64,000 nucleotides of DNA from Pseudomonadota bacterium (GCA_023388715.1 JAEWFT010000024.1:1-64000), one strand, 5' to 3'. Shown: positions 39,476-51,806, counted from the first letter of the stretch. Numbers and translations are program-made. Notes: generated by a model from the sequence alone, not told the origin.

Positions 39476-41115
39476 CGATCCGCATCGCGATGGCGCAGTT
39501 CGATTTCCCGGTCGGCGACATCGCCGGCAACACCCGGCGCATCGTCGAGATGACCACGCATGCGCGCGACCACTACGGCGCCGACGTGGTGCTGTTCCCG
39601 GAACTGGCGCTGTCCGGCTATCCGCCGGAAGACCTGCTGCTGCGGCCTTCCTTCCTGCGCGACTGCGAGGCCGCGATGGACGAGGTGGCGCGCGCCGCAA
39701 CCGGCATCGTGGCGGTCGTGGGCTGGCCGCAGGCGGCCGGCAGCGTGGTCTACAACGCCGCCAGCGTGCTGCGCGATGGCGCCATCGAGCGCACCTACCG
39801 CAAGCGCGAACTGCCCAACTACGCCGTGTTCGACGAGCACCGCTGGTTTTCCGTCGACCCCGACCGCGAGGACTGCGTGTTCGAGGTGGGCGGGGTGCAG
39901 GTCGGCCTGCTGATCTGCGAGGACCTGTGGTTCCCGGAAACCCTGGCGTCCACCGTTGCCGCCGGCGCGCGGCTGGTGGTGGTGCCCAATGCCTCGCCTT
40001 ACGAGCACGACAAGCATGCCGAGCGCGATGCGCTGCTGGAGCGCCGGGTGCGCGAAACCCATGCGCAGGGCGACGGCGCGGCGATCGCCTACCTCAACCT
40101 GGTCGGCGGCCAGGACGGGCTGGTGTTCGACGGCGCCTCGGTGGTGGCCGATGCCGACGGCAACGTGCACCCGGCCGCGGCCGCGTTCACCGAGCAGTGG
40201 CTGGTGGTCGATTTCGATCCGGCGTCCGGCCGCTTTTCCGCGCTGGAGTGGATGGAGGACGGCGACGAGAGCCGTGATGCGCTGGCGTGGCGCGCGGTGG
40301 TGCGCGGCACCCGCGACTATTTCGCCAAGAACGGGTTCTCCCGCGCGTGGGTGGGCCTGAGCGGCGGCATCGACTCCGCGCTCGTGCTGGCAATTGCCGC
40401 CGACGCCCTGGGTGTCGAGAACGTCACCGCGGTGCGCATGCCGTCGCGCTACACCGCGGACCTGTCCAATGACCTCGCCAAGGAGCAGTGCGACACCATG
40501 GGCGTGGCGATGGTGACGGTGCCGATCGAAAAGCCGTTCCAGGGGTTCCTTGATGCGCTGGAGCCGGTGTTCGCGGGACAGGCGGTCGATACCACCGAGG
40601 AGAACCTGCAGTCGCGCGCGCGCGGCGCGCTGATGATGGCGCTGGCCAACAAGTTCGGCGGGCTGCTGCTGACCACCGGCAACAAGAGCGAATACGCGGT
40701 GGGCTACGCCACCATCTACGGCGACATGGCCGGCGGCTACGCGCCGCTCAAGGATCTCTACAAGACGGAGGTGTTCCGGCTCGCGCGCTGGCGCAACACC
40801 GTGGGCGACCGCTGGATCCCGGATGCGGTGATCGAGCGGCCGCCGTCGGCCGAACTGCGCGCAAACCAGAAGGACCAGGATTCGCTGCCGCCGTACGACG
40901 TGCTGGATGCGATCCTTACACGCCACCTGGACCAGGAGCAGTCGCGCGCCGAGATCGTGGCCGCCGGCTTCGACCGCGCCACGGTCGAGCGGGTGATCGC
41001 GCTGGTGCGCACCGCCGAGTGGAAGCGCCACCAGGCCGCGCCGGGACCGAAGGTGAGTCGCCGCGCGTTCGGGCGTGAGCGCCGTTACCCGATCAGCAAC
41101 GGCTACCGCGAATAG
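39472..41115 (+). CDS. nadE: Glutamine-dependent NAD+ synthetase NadE
   Basis: 547 aa two-domain enzyme making NAD+ from deamido-NAD+ with glutamine as amide donor. The N-terminal nitrilase-type glutaminase has the triad Glu44 (LFPELALSG), Lys111 (YRKRELPN) and Cys149 (LICEDLWF). The C-terminal synthetase has the P-loop SGGIDS and TTGNKSEYAVGY. The start overlaps the topoisomerase stop; a TAGACT -10-like element ends exactly six bases before the ATG. Confidence 0.96.
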   Translation: MTIRIAMAQFDFPVGDIAGNTRRIVEMTTHARDHYGADVVLFPELALSGYPPEDLLLRPSFLRDCEAAMDEVARAATGIVAVVGWPQAAGSVVYNAASVLRDGAIERTYRKRELPNYAVFDEHRWFSVDPDREDCVFEVGGVQVGLLICEDLWFPETLASTVAAGARLVVVPNASPYEHDKHAERDALLERRVRETHAQGDGAAIAYLNLVGGQDGLVFDGASVVADADGNVHPAAAAFTEQWLVVDFDPASGRFSALEWMEDGDESRDALAWRAVVRGTRDYFAKNGFSRAWVGLSGGIDSALVLAIAADALGVENVTAVRMPSRYTADLSNDLAKEQCDTMGVAMVTVPIEKPFQGFLDALEPVFAGQAVDTTEENLQSRARGALMMALANKFGGLLLTTGNKSEYAVGYATIYGDMAGGYAPLKDLYKTEVFRLARWRNTVGDRWIPDAVIERPPSAELRANQKDQDSLPPYDVLDAILTRHLDQEQSRAEIVAAGFDRATVERVIALVRTAEWKRHQAAPGPKVSRRAFGRERRYPISNGYRE

Positions 41116-41136
41116 CCCCGGCCCATCGCAACGCAA

Positions 41137-41158
41137 AAGGCCGGCTTGCGCCGGCCTT
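41137..41158. terminator. Bidirectional terminator between nadE and bamD
   Basis: AAGGCCGGC, loop TTGC, GCCGGCCTT. On the minus strand the stem is followed by TTTT, so it best fits the end of bamD; on the plus strand it follows nadE without a T run. Confidence 0.75.
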
Positions 41159-41184
41159 CGCATGTCCGTCCAGCGACGGAAACG

Positions 41185-42024
41185 TCAGCGCGCGTCGCCG
41201 CGGAACGGGTTGAGCCGCGAGACCACGCCGGGACCCTCCGGCCAGCGCCCGGACAGCCACGGATGCTGCGGATCGTTCTGCTGCAGCACGCGGCGGGCGT
41301 CCGCGGCCAGCGCCTGGTTGCCAAGCCGGGTGTAGGCCTCGGCCATCAGCGCCACCGCGTCGGCCTGGTGGGCGGACTGCGGGTAGGTTTCCAGCAGGTG
41401 GGTGGCGCGCTCCACCGCCGACACCCAGGCGCCGCGCCGCAGGTAGTACAGGCCGGTGTTGAGCTCGTAGCGGGCGAACTCGTTGCGCAGGAACACCATC
41501 CGCTGGCGCGCATCGCCGGCGTAGCGGCTGTTCGGGTAGCGGGTGGCGACGATGTTGAAGTCGTTGTAGGCCTGCTGCGGCGCCTGCAGGTCGCGCGAGC
41601 TGGTGTCCAGCTTGAACGCGCGCGCCAGGAACACCGTGTTGCGGCTCATGTTGGCCAGGCCGCGCAGGTAGTAGAAGTAGGCGATGTTCTTGTGGGTCGG
41701 ATAGGTGCGGATGAAGCGGTCGATGCTGGAGACCGCGTCCTCGTGCTTGCCGGCCTTGTACTGGGCATAGGCCTGCTCCATCAGCGCCTGCTCGGTGTAC
41801 GGCCCGTAGGGGTACTGCGCGATCAGCCGGCCGAAGGTTTCCGCGGCCGTGCTCCAGCGCCCGCCCTGCATGTAGGAATGCCCCTTGTCGTACAGCTCCG
41901 CGACCGGCAGCCCCTCGTTCGTATCCGCGTCCTTGAACATGCCCTTGACGCTGGAGCAGCCGGTGACGGCCAGGACCAGTGCAAGCACGAGGGCGGGGCG
42001 CAGCAGGGCGGGACGTCGGGTCAT
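41185..42024 (-). CDS. bamD: Outer-membrane assembly lipoprotein BamD
   Basis: 279 aa. Lipoprotein signal MTRRPALLRPALVLALVLAVTGC, then tetratricopeptide-like repeats (about 35-260) including YPYGPYTEQALMEQAYAQYKAG and RYPNSRYAGDARQRM. BamD is an essential part of the BAM complex that inserts outer-membrane proteins. A second in-frame ATG at 42051 would add nine residues before the signal peptide. A TATTAT element (42067-42062, minus) is a likely -10 and favours the shorter start. Confidence 0.95.
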   Translation of the reverse strand: MTRRPALLRPALVLALVLAVTGCSSVKGMFKDADTNEGLPVAELYDKGHSYMQGGRWSTAAETFGRLIAQYPYGPYTEQALMEQAYAQYKAGKHEDAVSSIDRFIRTYPTHKNIAYFYYLRGLANMSRNTVFLARAFKLDTSSRDLQAPQQAYNDFNIVATRYPNSRYAGDARQRMVFLRNEFARYELNTGLYYLRRGAWVSAVERATHLLETYPQSAHQADAVALMAEAYTRLGNQALAADARRVLQQNDPQHPWLSGRWPEGPGVVSRLNPFRGDAR

Positions 42025-42117
42025 GGGCAGGCCGGGGACATGCGAAGGCATAAGAGGGGCGATAATACCAGCCCGCCCGGAGCGCCGGGCCGCCACCGCT
42101 GTGCGGCGCCTGAATCA

Positions 42118-43101
42118 ATGACCGATCCCGTTTCCCCCCGCCTTGCCACCATCCCCGCCACCGCCGCCGGCCGCCGGCTGGATGCGGTGCTGGCCGACCT
42201 GTTCCCGGAATTCTCGCGCTCGCGGCTGTCGGCCTGGATCAAGTCCGGGCATGTGACCGTCGATGGCGCGCCGGCGCGGCCGCGCGATGCCGTGCATGGC
42301 GGCGAGTCGGTGGCGCTGGACGCGTTCGAGGAGGTGCAGGTCCGCGCCGAACCCGAGGACATCGCGCTCGACGTGCTGTTCGAGGACGAGCACGTGTTCG
42401 TCATCGACAAGCCCGCCGGCTTGGTCGTCCATCCCGGCGCCGGCAATCCGGCGGGGACCCTGGTCAACGCGCTGCTGCACCGCGACGGCGGCCTGGACAA
42501 GCTGCCGCGCGCCGGCATCGTCCACCGCCTGGACAAGGACACCAGCGGGGTGATGGTGATCGCGCGCACGCTGCAGGCGCACACCGCGCTGGTCGCGCAG
42601 CTGTCCGCGCGCCAGGTGCACCGGCAGTACCTGGCCATCGTGGTCGGTGCGCTGGTGTCGGGCGGCACCGCCAACGCGCCGATCGAGCGCCACCCGCGCG
42701 ACCGCCTGCGCATGGCCGTGCGCGAGGACGGCAAGGAAGCGGTGACCCATTACCGGCTGCGCGAGCGCTTCCGCGCGCACACCGCGCTGGAGTGCCGGCT
42801 GGAAACCGGGCGCACCCACCAGATCCGCGTCCACATGGCGCACCTGAAGACCCCGATCGTCGGCGACCCGCTGTACGGCGGGCCGCTGAAGCTGCCCAAG
42901 GGCGCTTCCGAGGAACTGATCGCAGCCCTGCGCGGCTTCCGCCGGCAGGCGCTGCACGCCGAGGTGCTGGAATTCGCGCATCCGGCCAGCGGCGAGGCGA
43001 TCCGCTGCGAGGCGCCGCTTCCGGCGGACATGCAGGCGCTGCTGGGGGTGCTGCGCGAGGACACTGCCGCCCATCGGGACGCCGAGCGCGCGCGGCGGTG
43101 A
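42118..43101 (+). CDS. rluD: 23S rRNA pseudouridine synthase RluD
   Basis: 327 aa. N-terminal S4 domain (about 17-75) and pseudouridine synthase domain with catalytic Asp139 in HRLDKDTSG, the same number as in E. coli RluD. It modifies helix 69 of 23S rRNA (1911, 1915, 1917). Divergent from bamD and coupled to pgeF by a GTGA overlap, an arrangement common in proteobacteria. Confidence 0.95.
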   Translation: MTDPVSPRLATIPATAAGRRLDAVLADLFPEFSRSRLSAWIKSGHVTVDGAPARPRDAVHGGESVALDAFEEVQVRAEPEDIALDVLFEDEHVFVIDKPAGLVVHPGAGNPAGTLVNALLHRDGGLDKLPRAGIVHRLDKDTSGVMVIARTLQAHTALVAQLSARQVHRQYLAIVVGALVSGGTANAPIERHPRDRLRMAVREDGKEAVTHYRLRERFRAHTALECRLETGRTHQIRVHMAHLKTPIVGDPLYGGPLKLPKGASEELIAALRGFRRQALHAEVLEFAHPASGEAIRCEAPLPADMQALLGVLREDTAAHRDAERARR

Positions 43102-43832
43102 GCGCCTGGGTCGACGCCGACTGGCCCGCGCCGCCGGGCGTGCGTGCGTTGACCACGCTGCGCCACGGGCTGGGCGTCTCGCTACCGCCGTTCGACAGCT
43201 TCAACCTGGGCAGCCGCTGCGGCGATGCGCCGGCGGCGGTGGCGGAAAACCGCCGCCAACTGCAGGACGCGCTGGGACTGCCATCGCCGCCGCGCTGGCT
43301 GCGGCAGGTGCATGGCGTCGGCGTGGTTTCCGAGCCCGGCTTCGACGAACCCGAGGCCGATGCCGCGATCACCGCCACGCCGGGCACGGTGCTGGCGATC
43401 CTCACGGCGGACTGCCTGCCGGTTGTGCTGGCCGCGCGCGATGGCAGCGAAATCGCCGCCGCTCATGCCGGCTGGCGCGGCCTGTGCGCCGGCGTGCTGG
43501 AGGCAACGCTGGCGGCGATGCGAACGCCTGCCGATCAGCGGGTCGCGTGGCTTGGCCCCGCTGCGGGCCGGGATGCCTATGAGATCGGCGAGGAGGTATT
43601 CGCTGCCTTCACCGCGCGCGATGCCCGCGCCCGGATGGCGTTCCTTGCGACACGGCCGGGCCACTGGAAGGTCGACCTGGGCATGCTGGCGCGCCAGCGG
43701 CTGCTGGATGCCGGCCTGACCGACATCCATGGCGGCGGCCTGTGCACGATCTCGGATCCGGCGCGTTTCTTCTCGCACCGCCGCGATGGCCGCGGCGGCC
43801 GCATGGCCACCCTGGCCTGGATCGCGCCCTAG
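43098..43832 (+). CDS. pgeF: Multicopper-oxidase-fold protein PgeF (YfiH)
   Basis: 244 aa DUF152/YfiH family. Family metal-site motifs: QVHG near residue 71, LTADCLPV near 96 and AAHAGWRG near 117. E. coli YfiH removes L-Ser misincorporated for L-Ala in peptidoglycan precursors; relatives are reported as purine nucleoside phosphorylases. GTG start shared with the rluD stop. Confidence 0.9.
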   Translation: MSAWVDADWPAPPGVRALTTLRHGLGVSLPPFDSFNLGSRCGDAPAAVAENRRQLQDALGLPSPPRWLRQVHGVGVVSEPGFDEPEADAAITATPGTVLAILTADCLPVVLAARDGSEIAAAHAGWRGLCAGVLEATLAAMRTPADQRVAWLGPAAGRDAYEIGEEVFAAFTARDARARMAFLATRPGHWKVDLGMLARQRLLDAGLTDIHGGGLCTISDPARFFSHRRDGRGGRMATLAWIAP

Positions 43833-43836
43833 CGCA

Positions 43837-44145
43837 TCACTGGCGCAGCAGCCACTCCAGCTTGCGCGCCTTCGGTTGCCGTTTCAGCGCGTGCTCGGCG
43901 CGCAGCGCACTGCCGCGGTCCGGGTAGGCGCGGCTGGCGAGGACCGACGCCGGCGGATGCGAGCGAGTGTACTTCGCGCCCGTGCCCGCGGCGTGCTGGT
44001 GGAAGCGGCGCGCGACGTCGGTGGCGATGCCGGCGTACAGGCTGCCGTCCTGGCAGCGCAGCAGGTAGAGATGCCAGCCGCCGTCACGTTGGGGCGGCTG
44101 CGGGAGTGCGAAGGCCGCGGGCGGTGGGACTTCGAGCGATGCCAC
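43837..44145 (-). CDS. GIY-YIG nuclease-fold protein (UPF0213 type)
   Basis: 102 aa. LYLLRCQDGSLYAGIATDVARR is the GIY-YIG core in its short stand-alone form, followed by AKYTRSHPPA. Such proteins may cut branched or damaged DNA, but function is unproven. The GTG start follows directly on the stop of the flavoprotein gene, and a 19-residue Pro-rich extension precedes the core. It ends four bases from pgeF, convergent. Confidence 0.83.
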   Translation of the reverse strand: MASLEVPPPAAFALPQPPQRDGGWHLYLLRCQDGSLYAGIATDVARRFHQHAAGTGAKYTRSHPPASVLASRAYPDRGSALRAEHALKRQPKARKLEWLLRQ

Positions 44146-45411
44146 TCAGCGGAACTCGAACAGTTCGTGGCGCAGGTTGCCGGCCGGCACGCCATTGTCG
44201 TGCAACGCGGCGCGCACCCGTTGCAGCAGCCCGGCGGGGCCGCACAAGGCCACGTCGATGGCCTCGGCGCCGTGCTCCCGGCACAGCGCCGCGAAGCGCT
44301 GGTGGAAGGCGGGGTCGTCCGGCCCGCCGGCCACGCCCACCAGTTCGGCACCGCGCGCGGCGGCCATCCGTTCCAGCACCGGCAGTTCCGGGAATTCGCG
44401 GCCGGGCGTGTGGAAGTAGAACAGCGTCACCTTGTCGAAGCGGTCGGCGCGCTCGTCGCGCAGCCAGGCGATGAAGGGCGAGATGCCGACGCCGCCGCCG
44501 ATCCAGACCTCGCGCGACGCATCCACGTTGCGGCGGAAACGGCCGTACGGCGCGAACACGTCGGCGCGCATGCCGGGGCGCACCTGCGACACCAGCCGGG
44601 TGGTGTAGTCGCCCAGCGCGCGCACCACGAAATCCACACGGCCATCGCCGCCGCTGCCGGAGGCGATGGTGAAGGGATGCGGCTCGCGCAGGCCCTGCGC
44701 GTGCATGCGCAGGAAACCGAACTGGCCGGGCTCGAACGCCACCGGCCGGCCGACCGGCGCCAGCTGCAGGTGCGCGGCGGACGCGCCCGGGTCGATCGCC
44801 ACCACCTCGTACTCCGCCTGGCGGGCGACGAACCGGTACAGCAGCAGCTTGTACAACGCGCCGGCCACGCCGAGCACGGACCAGGCGGCCAGCCAGGCGC
44901 CGCTGGCGCTGTCCAGGCGGATCGGCGACTTGAAGCTCAGCCAGTGCAGCACCACGACCAGGAACAGCGGACCCGAGAGCTTGTGCCACCAGCGCCATTG
45001 CGAATAGGGGATGGCGCGATTGAGCGCCAGCAGCACGATCAGCCCGAGCGCGACGTACGAGGCCTGCCGCAGAAGACGCGTCCAGAACCCGGGCAGCTCC
45101 AGGATCGGGGCCACCTGCCAGGCCTCGTGCCCGGCCTTGAACAGGAAGTGCAGGCTGGCCAGCCCCAGCGCCCACACGCCCATCCACTTGTGCGCCTCGT
45201 AGACGCGGTCGAGCCCGCCAAACAGCGGCTCGATCCAGCTCCAGCGCGATCCCAGCAGGGCCGCGGCGGCCATCAGGCCCAGCGCCGCCACGCCCGCCGC
45301 CAGGCTGAGCCCGCCCAGGCCCGCGCGGCTGCCCGCGGGCAGGTCCCAGAACGTCAGTCCGGCGCCGATGAGCGCCACCACGGTGACCGCCTGCCATGCC
45401 CGGATCGTCAT
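44146..45411 (-). CDS. Ferric-reductase-like membrane flavoprotein
   Basis: 421 aa. The first 200 residues hold about six membrane segments with His residues in HKWMGVWALGLASLHFL and WHKLSGPLFLVVVLHWLSF, likely haem ligands. The rest is an FAD/NAD(P)H oxidoreductase domain: HPFTIAS binds FAD, GGGVGISPFIAWL and ALCGPAGL bind the nucleotide. It would carry electrons from cytosolic NAD(P)H across the membrane, perhaps to ferric iron. Divergent from clpB. Confidence 0.87.
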   Translation of the reverse strand: MTIRAWQAVTVVALIGAGLTFWDLPAGSRAGLGGLSLAAGVAALGLMAAAALLGSRWSWIEPLFGGLDRVYEAHKWMGVWALGLASLHFLFKAGHEAWQVAPILELPGFWTRLLRQASYVALGLIVLLALNRAIPYSQWRWWHKLSGPLFLVVVLHWLSFKSPIRLDSASGAWLAAWSVLGVAGALYKLLLYRFVARQAEYEVVAIDPGASAAHLQLAPVGRPVAFEPGQFGFLRMHAQGLREPHPFTIASGSGGDGRVDFVVRALGDYTTRLVSQVRPGMRADVFAPYGRFRRNVDASREVWIGGGVGISPFIAWLRDERADRFDKVTLFYFHTPGREFPELPVLERMAAARGAELVGVAGGPDDPAFHQRFAALCREHGAEAIDVALCGPAGLLQRVRAALHDNGVPAGNLRHELFEFR

Positions 45412-45450
45412 CGCCGTCCCCCAAGCCGCCAGCGGCCCGCGTGGCCGCGC

Positions 45451-45479
45451 CTTGTATTGTGCACCCGCGGACCGCATTT
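45451..45479 (+). promoter_or_regulatory. Sigma-32 heat-shock-like promoter of clpB
   Basis: CTTGTAT (45451-45457), 14 bases, CCGCATTT (45472-45479), close to the consensus CTTGAAA-N11-16-CCCCATnT. Predicted start near 45486, giving a leader of about 37 nt. Confidence 0.65.
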
Positions 45480-45522
45480 GCACGCTATGCCGGAACGCCG
45501 GCCCCCCATGGAGATCACGTCC

Positions 45523-48108
<2,586 letters not shown>

Positions 48109-48114
48109 TCGGAG

Positions 48115-49839
48115 TTAGCTCGGAGCCGCGGGCGCGGCCTCCGGGGGAATCGGCGCGCGCTGCGGCCGATACGGCGGCGTCGCCATCACCATCTCCGCCA
48201 GCGAGTGCGCCAGTTCGCGCTCGGCCAGCACCGCGGCCTCGGCGCCGCGGCGCAGCAGCAGGTCCACGCCCTGCTGGCTGTGGGCGCGCGCCAGCACCGT
48301 GATCTGCGGGGCGAGGTTCTTCAGGTGGCCGACGATCTCGGCCGATTCCAGCGCCCCCGGAACCGCCACCACCGCCAGCTTGGCAGCGCCGGCGCGGGCC
48401 TCGCGCAGCACGGTCTCCGAGGTCGCGTTGCCGCGCACCACCAGCAGCCCTTCCTGCCGCGCCTGCAGCACGCGATCGCCGTCCTCCTCGACCAGCACCA
48501 CCGGCACCCCGCGGCGTACCAGCAGCTTGGAGAGTTCCTGCCCGACCCGGCCGAAGCCGATCAACAGCACATGGTCCGCGGTCTCCTCCGGGATCGGTGG
48601 CGCGATCGGCACGATCGGGTTCTTCGCGCTCCCCGGCGGCGCCACCAGGCGGTCGAGCAGCGAGAAGATCATCGGGTTGAGGATGATCGAGATCAGCGCG
48701 CCCGCCAGGATCAGGTTGCGCGCCATCTCGGGAATGATCTCCAGGGTCACGCCCAGCGCCGCCAAAATGAAGCTGAACTCGCCGATCTGGGCAAGACTGG
48801 CGGAGATGGTCAGCGCGGTGCCGTGCGGCTTGCCGAACAGCCTGACGATGGCGTAGGCCGCCGCCGACTTGCCCAGCACGATGATCGCCACCACCGCCGC
48901 CACTTCCAGCGCGTGATCGAGCAGGAAGCGCGGGTCGAACAGCATGCCGACCGAGACGAAGAACAGCACCGCGAAGGCGTCGCGCAGCGGCAGGGTCTCG
49001 GCGGCGGCCTCCTGGCTGAATTCGGATTCCGCCAGCAGCATGCCGGCGAAGAACGCGCCCAGCGCGAACGAGACGCCGAACAGCGTCGCCGAGCCGTAGG
49101 CGACCCCGAGCGCGATCGCCAGCACGCACAGGGTGAACAGCTCGCGCGAGCCCAGCGCGGCGACCCGCCCGAGCACCCAGGGGATCACCCGGCGGCCCAC
49201 CAGCAGCATCACCGCCATGAACGCGCCCACCTTCATCAGCGTGGTAACCAGCGTGCCCCAGATGCTGCCGCGCACCGGCTCGCCGCTGGCCGGGTCGATC
49301 GCCTCGCCGCCGAACATGCCGGCCATGGCCGGCATCAGCACCAGCGCGACCACGCAGGCCAGGTCCTCGACGATCAGCCAGCCCACCGCGATCCGCCCGC
49401 GCTCGGTTTCCAGCAGGCGGCGGTCTTCCAGCGCGCGCAGCAGCACCACCGTGCTGGCGCAGGACAGCGACAGCCCGAAGATCAGCCCGGCCCCATGCGA
49501 CCAGCCCAGCCAGAAATGGCCCATCGCCCAGCCAAGCAGGGTGGCCACCGAGATCTGCGCCAATGCGCCGGGGAGCGCGATCGCGCGCACCGACATCAGG
49601 TCGCGCCAGGAGAAATGCAGGCCGACGCCGAACATCAGCAGGATCACGCCGATCTCGGCCAGCTGCGGCGCCAGCTCCGCGTCGCCGACGAAGCCGGGCG
49701 TGTACGGCCCGGCGACGATGCCGGCCACCAGGTAGCCCACCAATGGCGACAGGTTGAGCCGGCGCGCCAGCATCCCGAACAGGAACGCCAGCACGAAGCC
49801 CATGCACAGGATCGCGATCAGTGAGGTGTGGTGCGGCAT
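48115..49839 (-). CDS. YbaL/KefB-type cation:proton antiporter
   Basis: 574 aa CPA2 transporter. About 12 membrane segments (residues 5-390) with LSPLVGYLVAGIVAGP and GWLIVEDLACVVALVL, then a cytosolic TrkA-N/RCK domain with IGFGRVGQELSKLL that binds NAD(H) or similar. Strongly like E. coli YbaL over its length, including FGVSFALGAFFAGMLLAESE. Probably K+ efflux or H+ exchange. GGGAG lies six bases before the ATG at 49839, so the longer in-frame start at 49866 is not used. Ends six bases from clpB, convergent. Confidence 0.9.
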   Translation of the reverse strand: MPHHTSLIAILCMGFVLAFLFGMLARRLNLSPLVGYLVAGIVAGPYTPGFVGDAELAPQLAEIGVILLMFGVGLHFSWRDLMSVRAIALPGALAQISVATLLGWAMGHFWLGWSHGAGLIFGLSLSCASTVVLLRALEDRRLLETERGRIAVGWLIVEDLACVVALVLMPAMAGMFGGEAIDPASGEPVRGSIWGTLVTTLMKVGAFMAVMLLVGRRVIPWVLGRVAALGSRELFTLCVLAIALGVAYGSATLFGVSFALGAFFAGMLLAESEFSQEAAAETLPLRDAFAVLFFVSVGMLFDPRFLLDHALEVAAVVAIIVLGKSAAAYAIVRLFGKPHGTALTISASLAQIGEFSFILAALGVTLEIIPEMARNLILAGALISIILNPMIFSLLDRLVAPPGSAKNPIVPIAPPIPEETADHVLLIGFGRVGQELSKLLVRRGVPVVLVEEDGDRVLQARQEGLLVVRGNATSETVLREARAGAAKLAVVAVPGALESAEIVGHLKNLAPQITVLARAHSQQGVDLLLRRGAEAAVLAERELAHSLAEMVMATPPYRPQRAPIPPEAAPAAPS

Positions 49840-49937
49840 CGGCGCTCCCGTGGGGTGAGGGAGCATGATCGCACGCCGCTTCGCGCCGGCGGTCGACGGG
49901 CGGACGTCGCCGGGGGCCGTCGCCTTACACTATCCGG

Positions 49938-51806
49938 ATGATCTCCTTCCGAAATTTCGCCCTGCGCAGGGGCGAACGCCTGCTGCTGTCCGACGTCGAC
50001 CTCGCGCTGCACGCCGGCTACCGCGTGGGCGTGGTCGGCCGCAATGGCGCCGGCAAGTCCAGCCTGTTCGCCGCGCTGATGGGCGAAGTCGAACCCGACC
50101 GCGGCGACATCGACCTGCCGGGCAAGGCGCGCATCGCCAGCGTCGCCCAGGAGACCCCGCACCTGCCGGATCCGGCGCTCGACTTCGTGCTATCGGGCGA
50201 TGCCGAGGTGCATGCGGCGGTGCAGGCGGAAGCCAATGCGTTCGCCGCCGAGGACTGGGAGGCGGTGGCGGAGGCGCACCAGCGTCTGGAGGAAGTGAAC
50301 GGCTACGACGCGTCGGCGCGCGCCGGACGCCTGTTGCACGGTCTCGGCTTCGCGGCCGACACCCACGAGAAGCCGGTGTCCGATTTCTCCGGCGGCTGGC
50401 GGGTGCGGCTCAACGTGGGCCGCGCGCTGATGACGCCGTCCGACCTGCTGCTGCTGGACGAGCCCACCAACCACCTCGACCTCGACGCAGTGGTGTGGCT
50501 GGAGGAATGGCTGAAGCGCTATGCCGGCACGTTGCTGGTGATCTCGCACGACCGCGAGTTCCTCGACAACGTCACCACCCACATCCTGCACCTGCACGAC
50601 GGCAAGGCGAAGCTGTACGTCGGCAACTACACCGCGTTCGAGCGCCAGCGCGCCGAGCACCTGCGCCAGCAGCAGATCGCGCACGACAAGGAACAGGCCG
50701 AGCGCGCGCACCTGCAGAGCTTCATCGACCGCTTCAAGGCCAAGGCCAGCAAGGCCCGGCAGGCGCAGTCGCGGATGAAGCGGCTGGAGAAGCTGGCCGG
50801 CACCGAGGCGGTGCGGGTCGAGCGCGGCGTCAGCATCCAGCTGCCAGCGCCGGCGCGGCTGCCCAATTCGCTGCTGTCGCTGCGCGATGCGGACTGCGGC
50901 TATGGCCCCGGCGCGACGATCCTGCGCAACGTCGGTTTCGGGCTGGAAGCCGGGGATCGCATCGGCCTGCTCGGCGTCAACGGCGCCGGCAAGTCGACCC
51001 TGGTCAAGACCCTGGTGGGCGAGTTGCCGCCGATGTCGGGCGAGCGCATCGCGCATCCCGACCTGCGGATCGGCTACTTCGCCCAGCACACGGTGGAATC
51101 GCTGGTGGCCGGCACCTCGCCGATCGACCACCTCAAGCAGCTTGCGCCGAACACCGCCACCCAGGAGTTCCGCAATTTCCTTGGTGGCTGGCAGTTCCCG
51201 GGCGACCGCGCGTTCGAGGTGATCGACAATTTCTCCGGTGGCGAGAAGGCGCGCCTTGCGCTGGCGCTGCTGGCGTGGAACCGGCCCAACCTGCTGCTGC
51301 TGGACGAGCCGACCAACCACCTCGACCTCGAGATGCGCGAGGCGCTCGCCGAGGCGCTGTCCGATTTCGATGGCGCGATCGTGATGGTCAGCCACGACCG
51401 CCACCTGATCGGACTGGTCAGCGACGAGTACTGGCGCGTTCATGACGGCATCGTCGAGCCGTTCGACGGCGACCTCGACGATTACGCAGCGTGGCTGCGC
51501 GCGCGCCCGGCAGGCGACGCGACCGGCAAGCCGGGCAAGGGCGGCGCCGCCCCGGTCAGCGAACCCCCAGCGAAACCCGCGCCTGCGGCGGCCGCCGCCA
51601 AGCCGAAGGCCAATCCGCACAAGCTGCAGAAGGCAGAGGCGCGGGTGGCGCGCCTGGAGCAGCAGCTGGCCGAATGCGCCGGCCAGATGGCGGATCCGGC
51701 GGTGTACGCCGATGCCGGCAAGGTCGCCGACCTCGGGCGCCGGCAAGTGCAACTGCGCGCGGAACTGGACGAGGCCGAGGGCGAGTTGCTGGCGCTGTAC
51801 GACTGA
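49938..51806 (+). CDS. ABC-F family ATPase (YheS-like)
   Basis: 622 aa soluble protein with two ABC domains. First: Walker A GRNGAGKSS, signature FSGGWR, Walker B LLLLDEPTNHLDL. Second: GVNGAGKST, FSGGEKAR and again LLLLDEPTNHLDL. They are joined by a linker rich in charged residues (about 235-285) and followed by a C-terminal coiled coil. ABC-F proteins act on the ribosome E site. No Shine-Dalgarno is present; TACACT (49926-49931) ends six bases before the ATG, which suggests a leaderless mRNA. Confidence 0.93.
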   Translation: MISFRNFALRRGERLLLSDVDLALHAGYRVGVVGRNGAGKSSLFAALMGEVEPDRGDIDLPGKARIASVAQETPHLPDPALDFVLSGDAEVHAAVQAEANAFAAEDWEAVAEAHQRLEEVNGYDASARAGRLLHGLGFAADTHEKPVSDFSGGWRVRLNVGRALMTPSDLLLLDEPTNHLDLDAVVWLEEWLKRYAGTLLVISHDREFLDNVTTHILHLHDGKAKLYVGNYTAFERQRAEHLRQQQIAHDKEQAERAHLQSFIDRFKAKASKARQAQSRMKRLEKLAGTEAVRVERGVSIQLPAPARLPNSLLSLRDADCGYGPGATILRNVGFGLEAGDRIGLLGVNGAGKSTLVKTLVGELPPMSGERIAHPDLRIGYFAQHTVESLVAGTSPIDHLKQLAPNTATQEFRNFLGGWQFPGDRAFEVIDNFSGGEKARLALALLAWNRPNLLLLDEPTNHLDLEMREALAEALSDFDGAIVMVSHDRHLIGLVSDEYWRVHDGIVEPFDGDLDDYAAWLRARPAGDATGKPGKGGAAPVSEPPAKPAPAAAAAKPKANPHKLQKAEARVARLEQQLAECAGQMADPAVYADAGKVADLGRRQVQLRAELDEAEGELLALYD

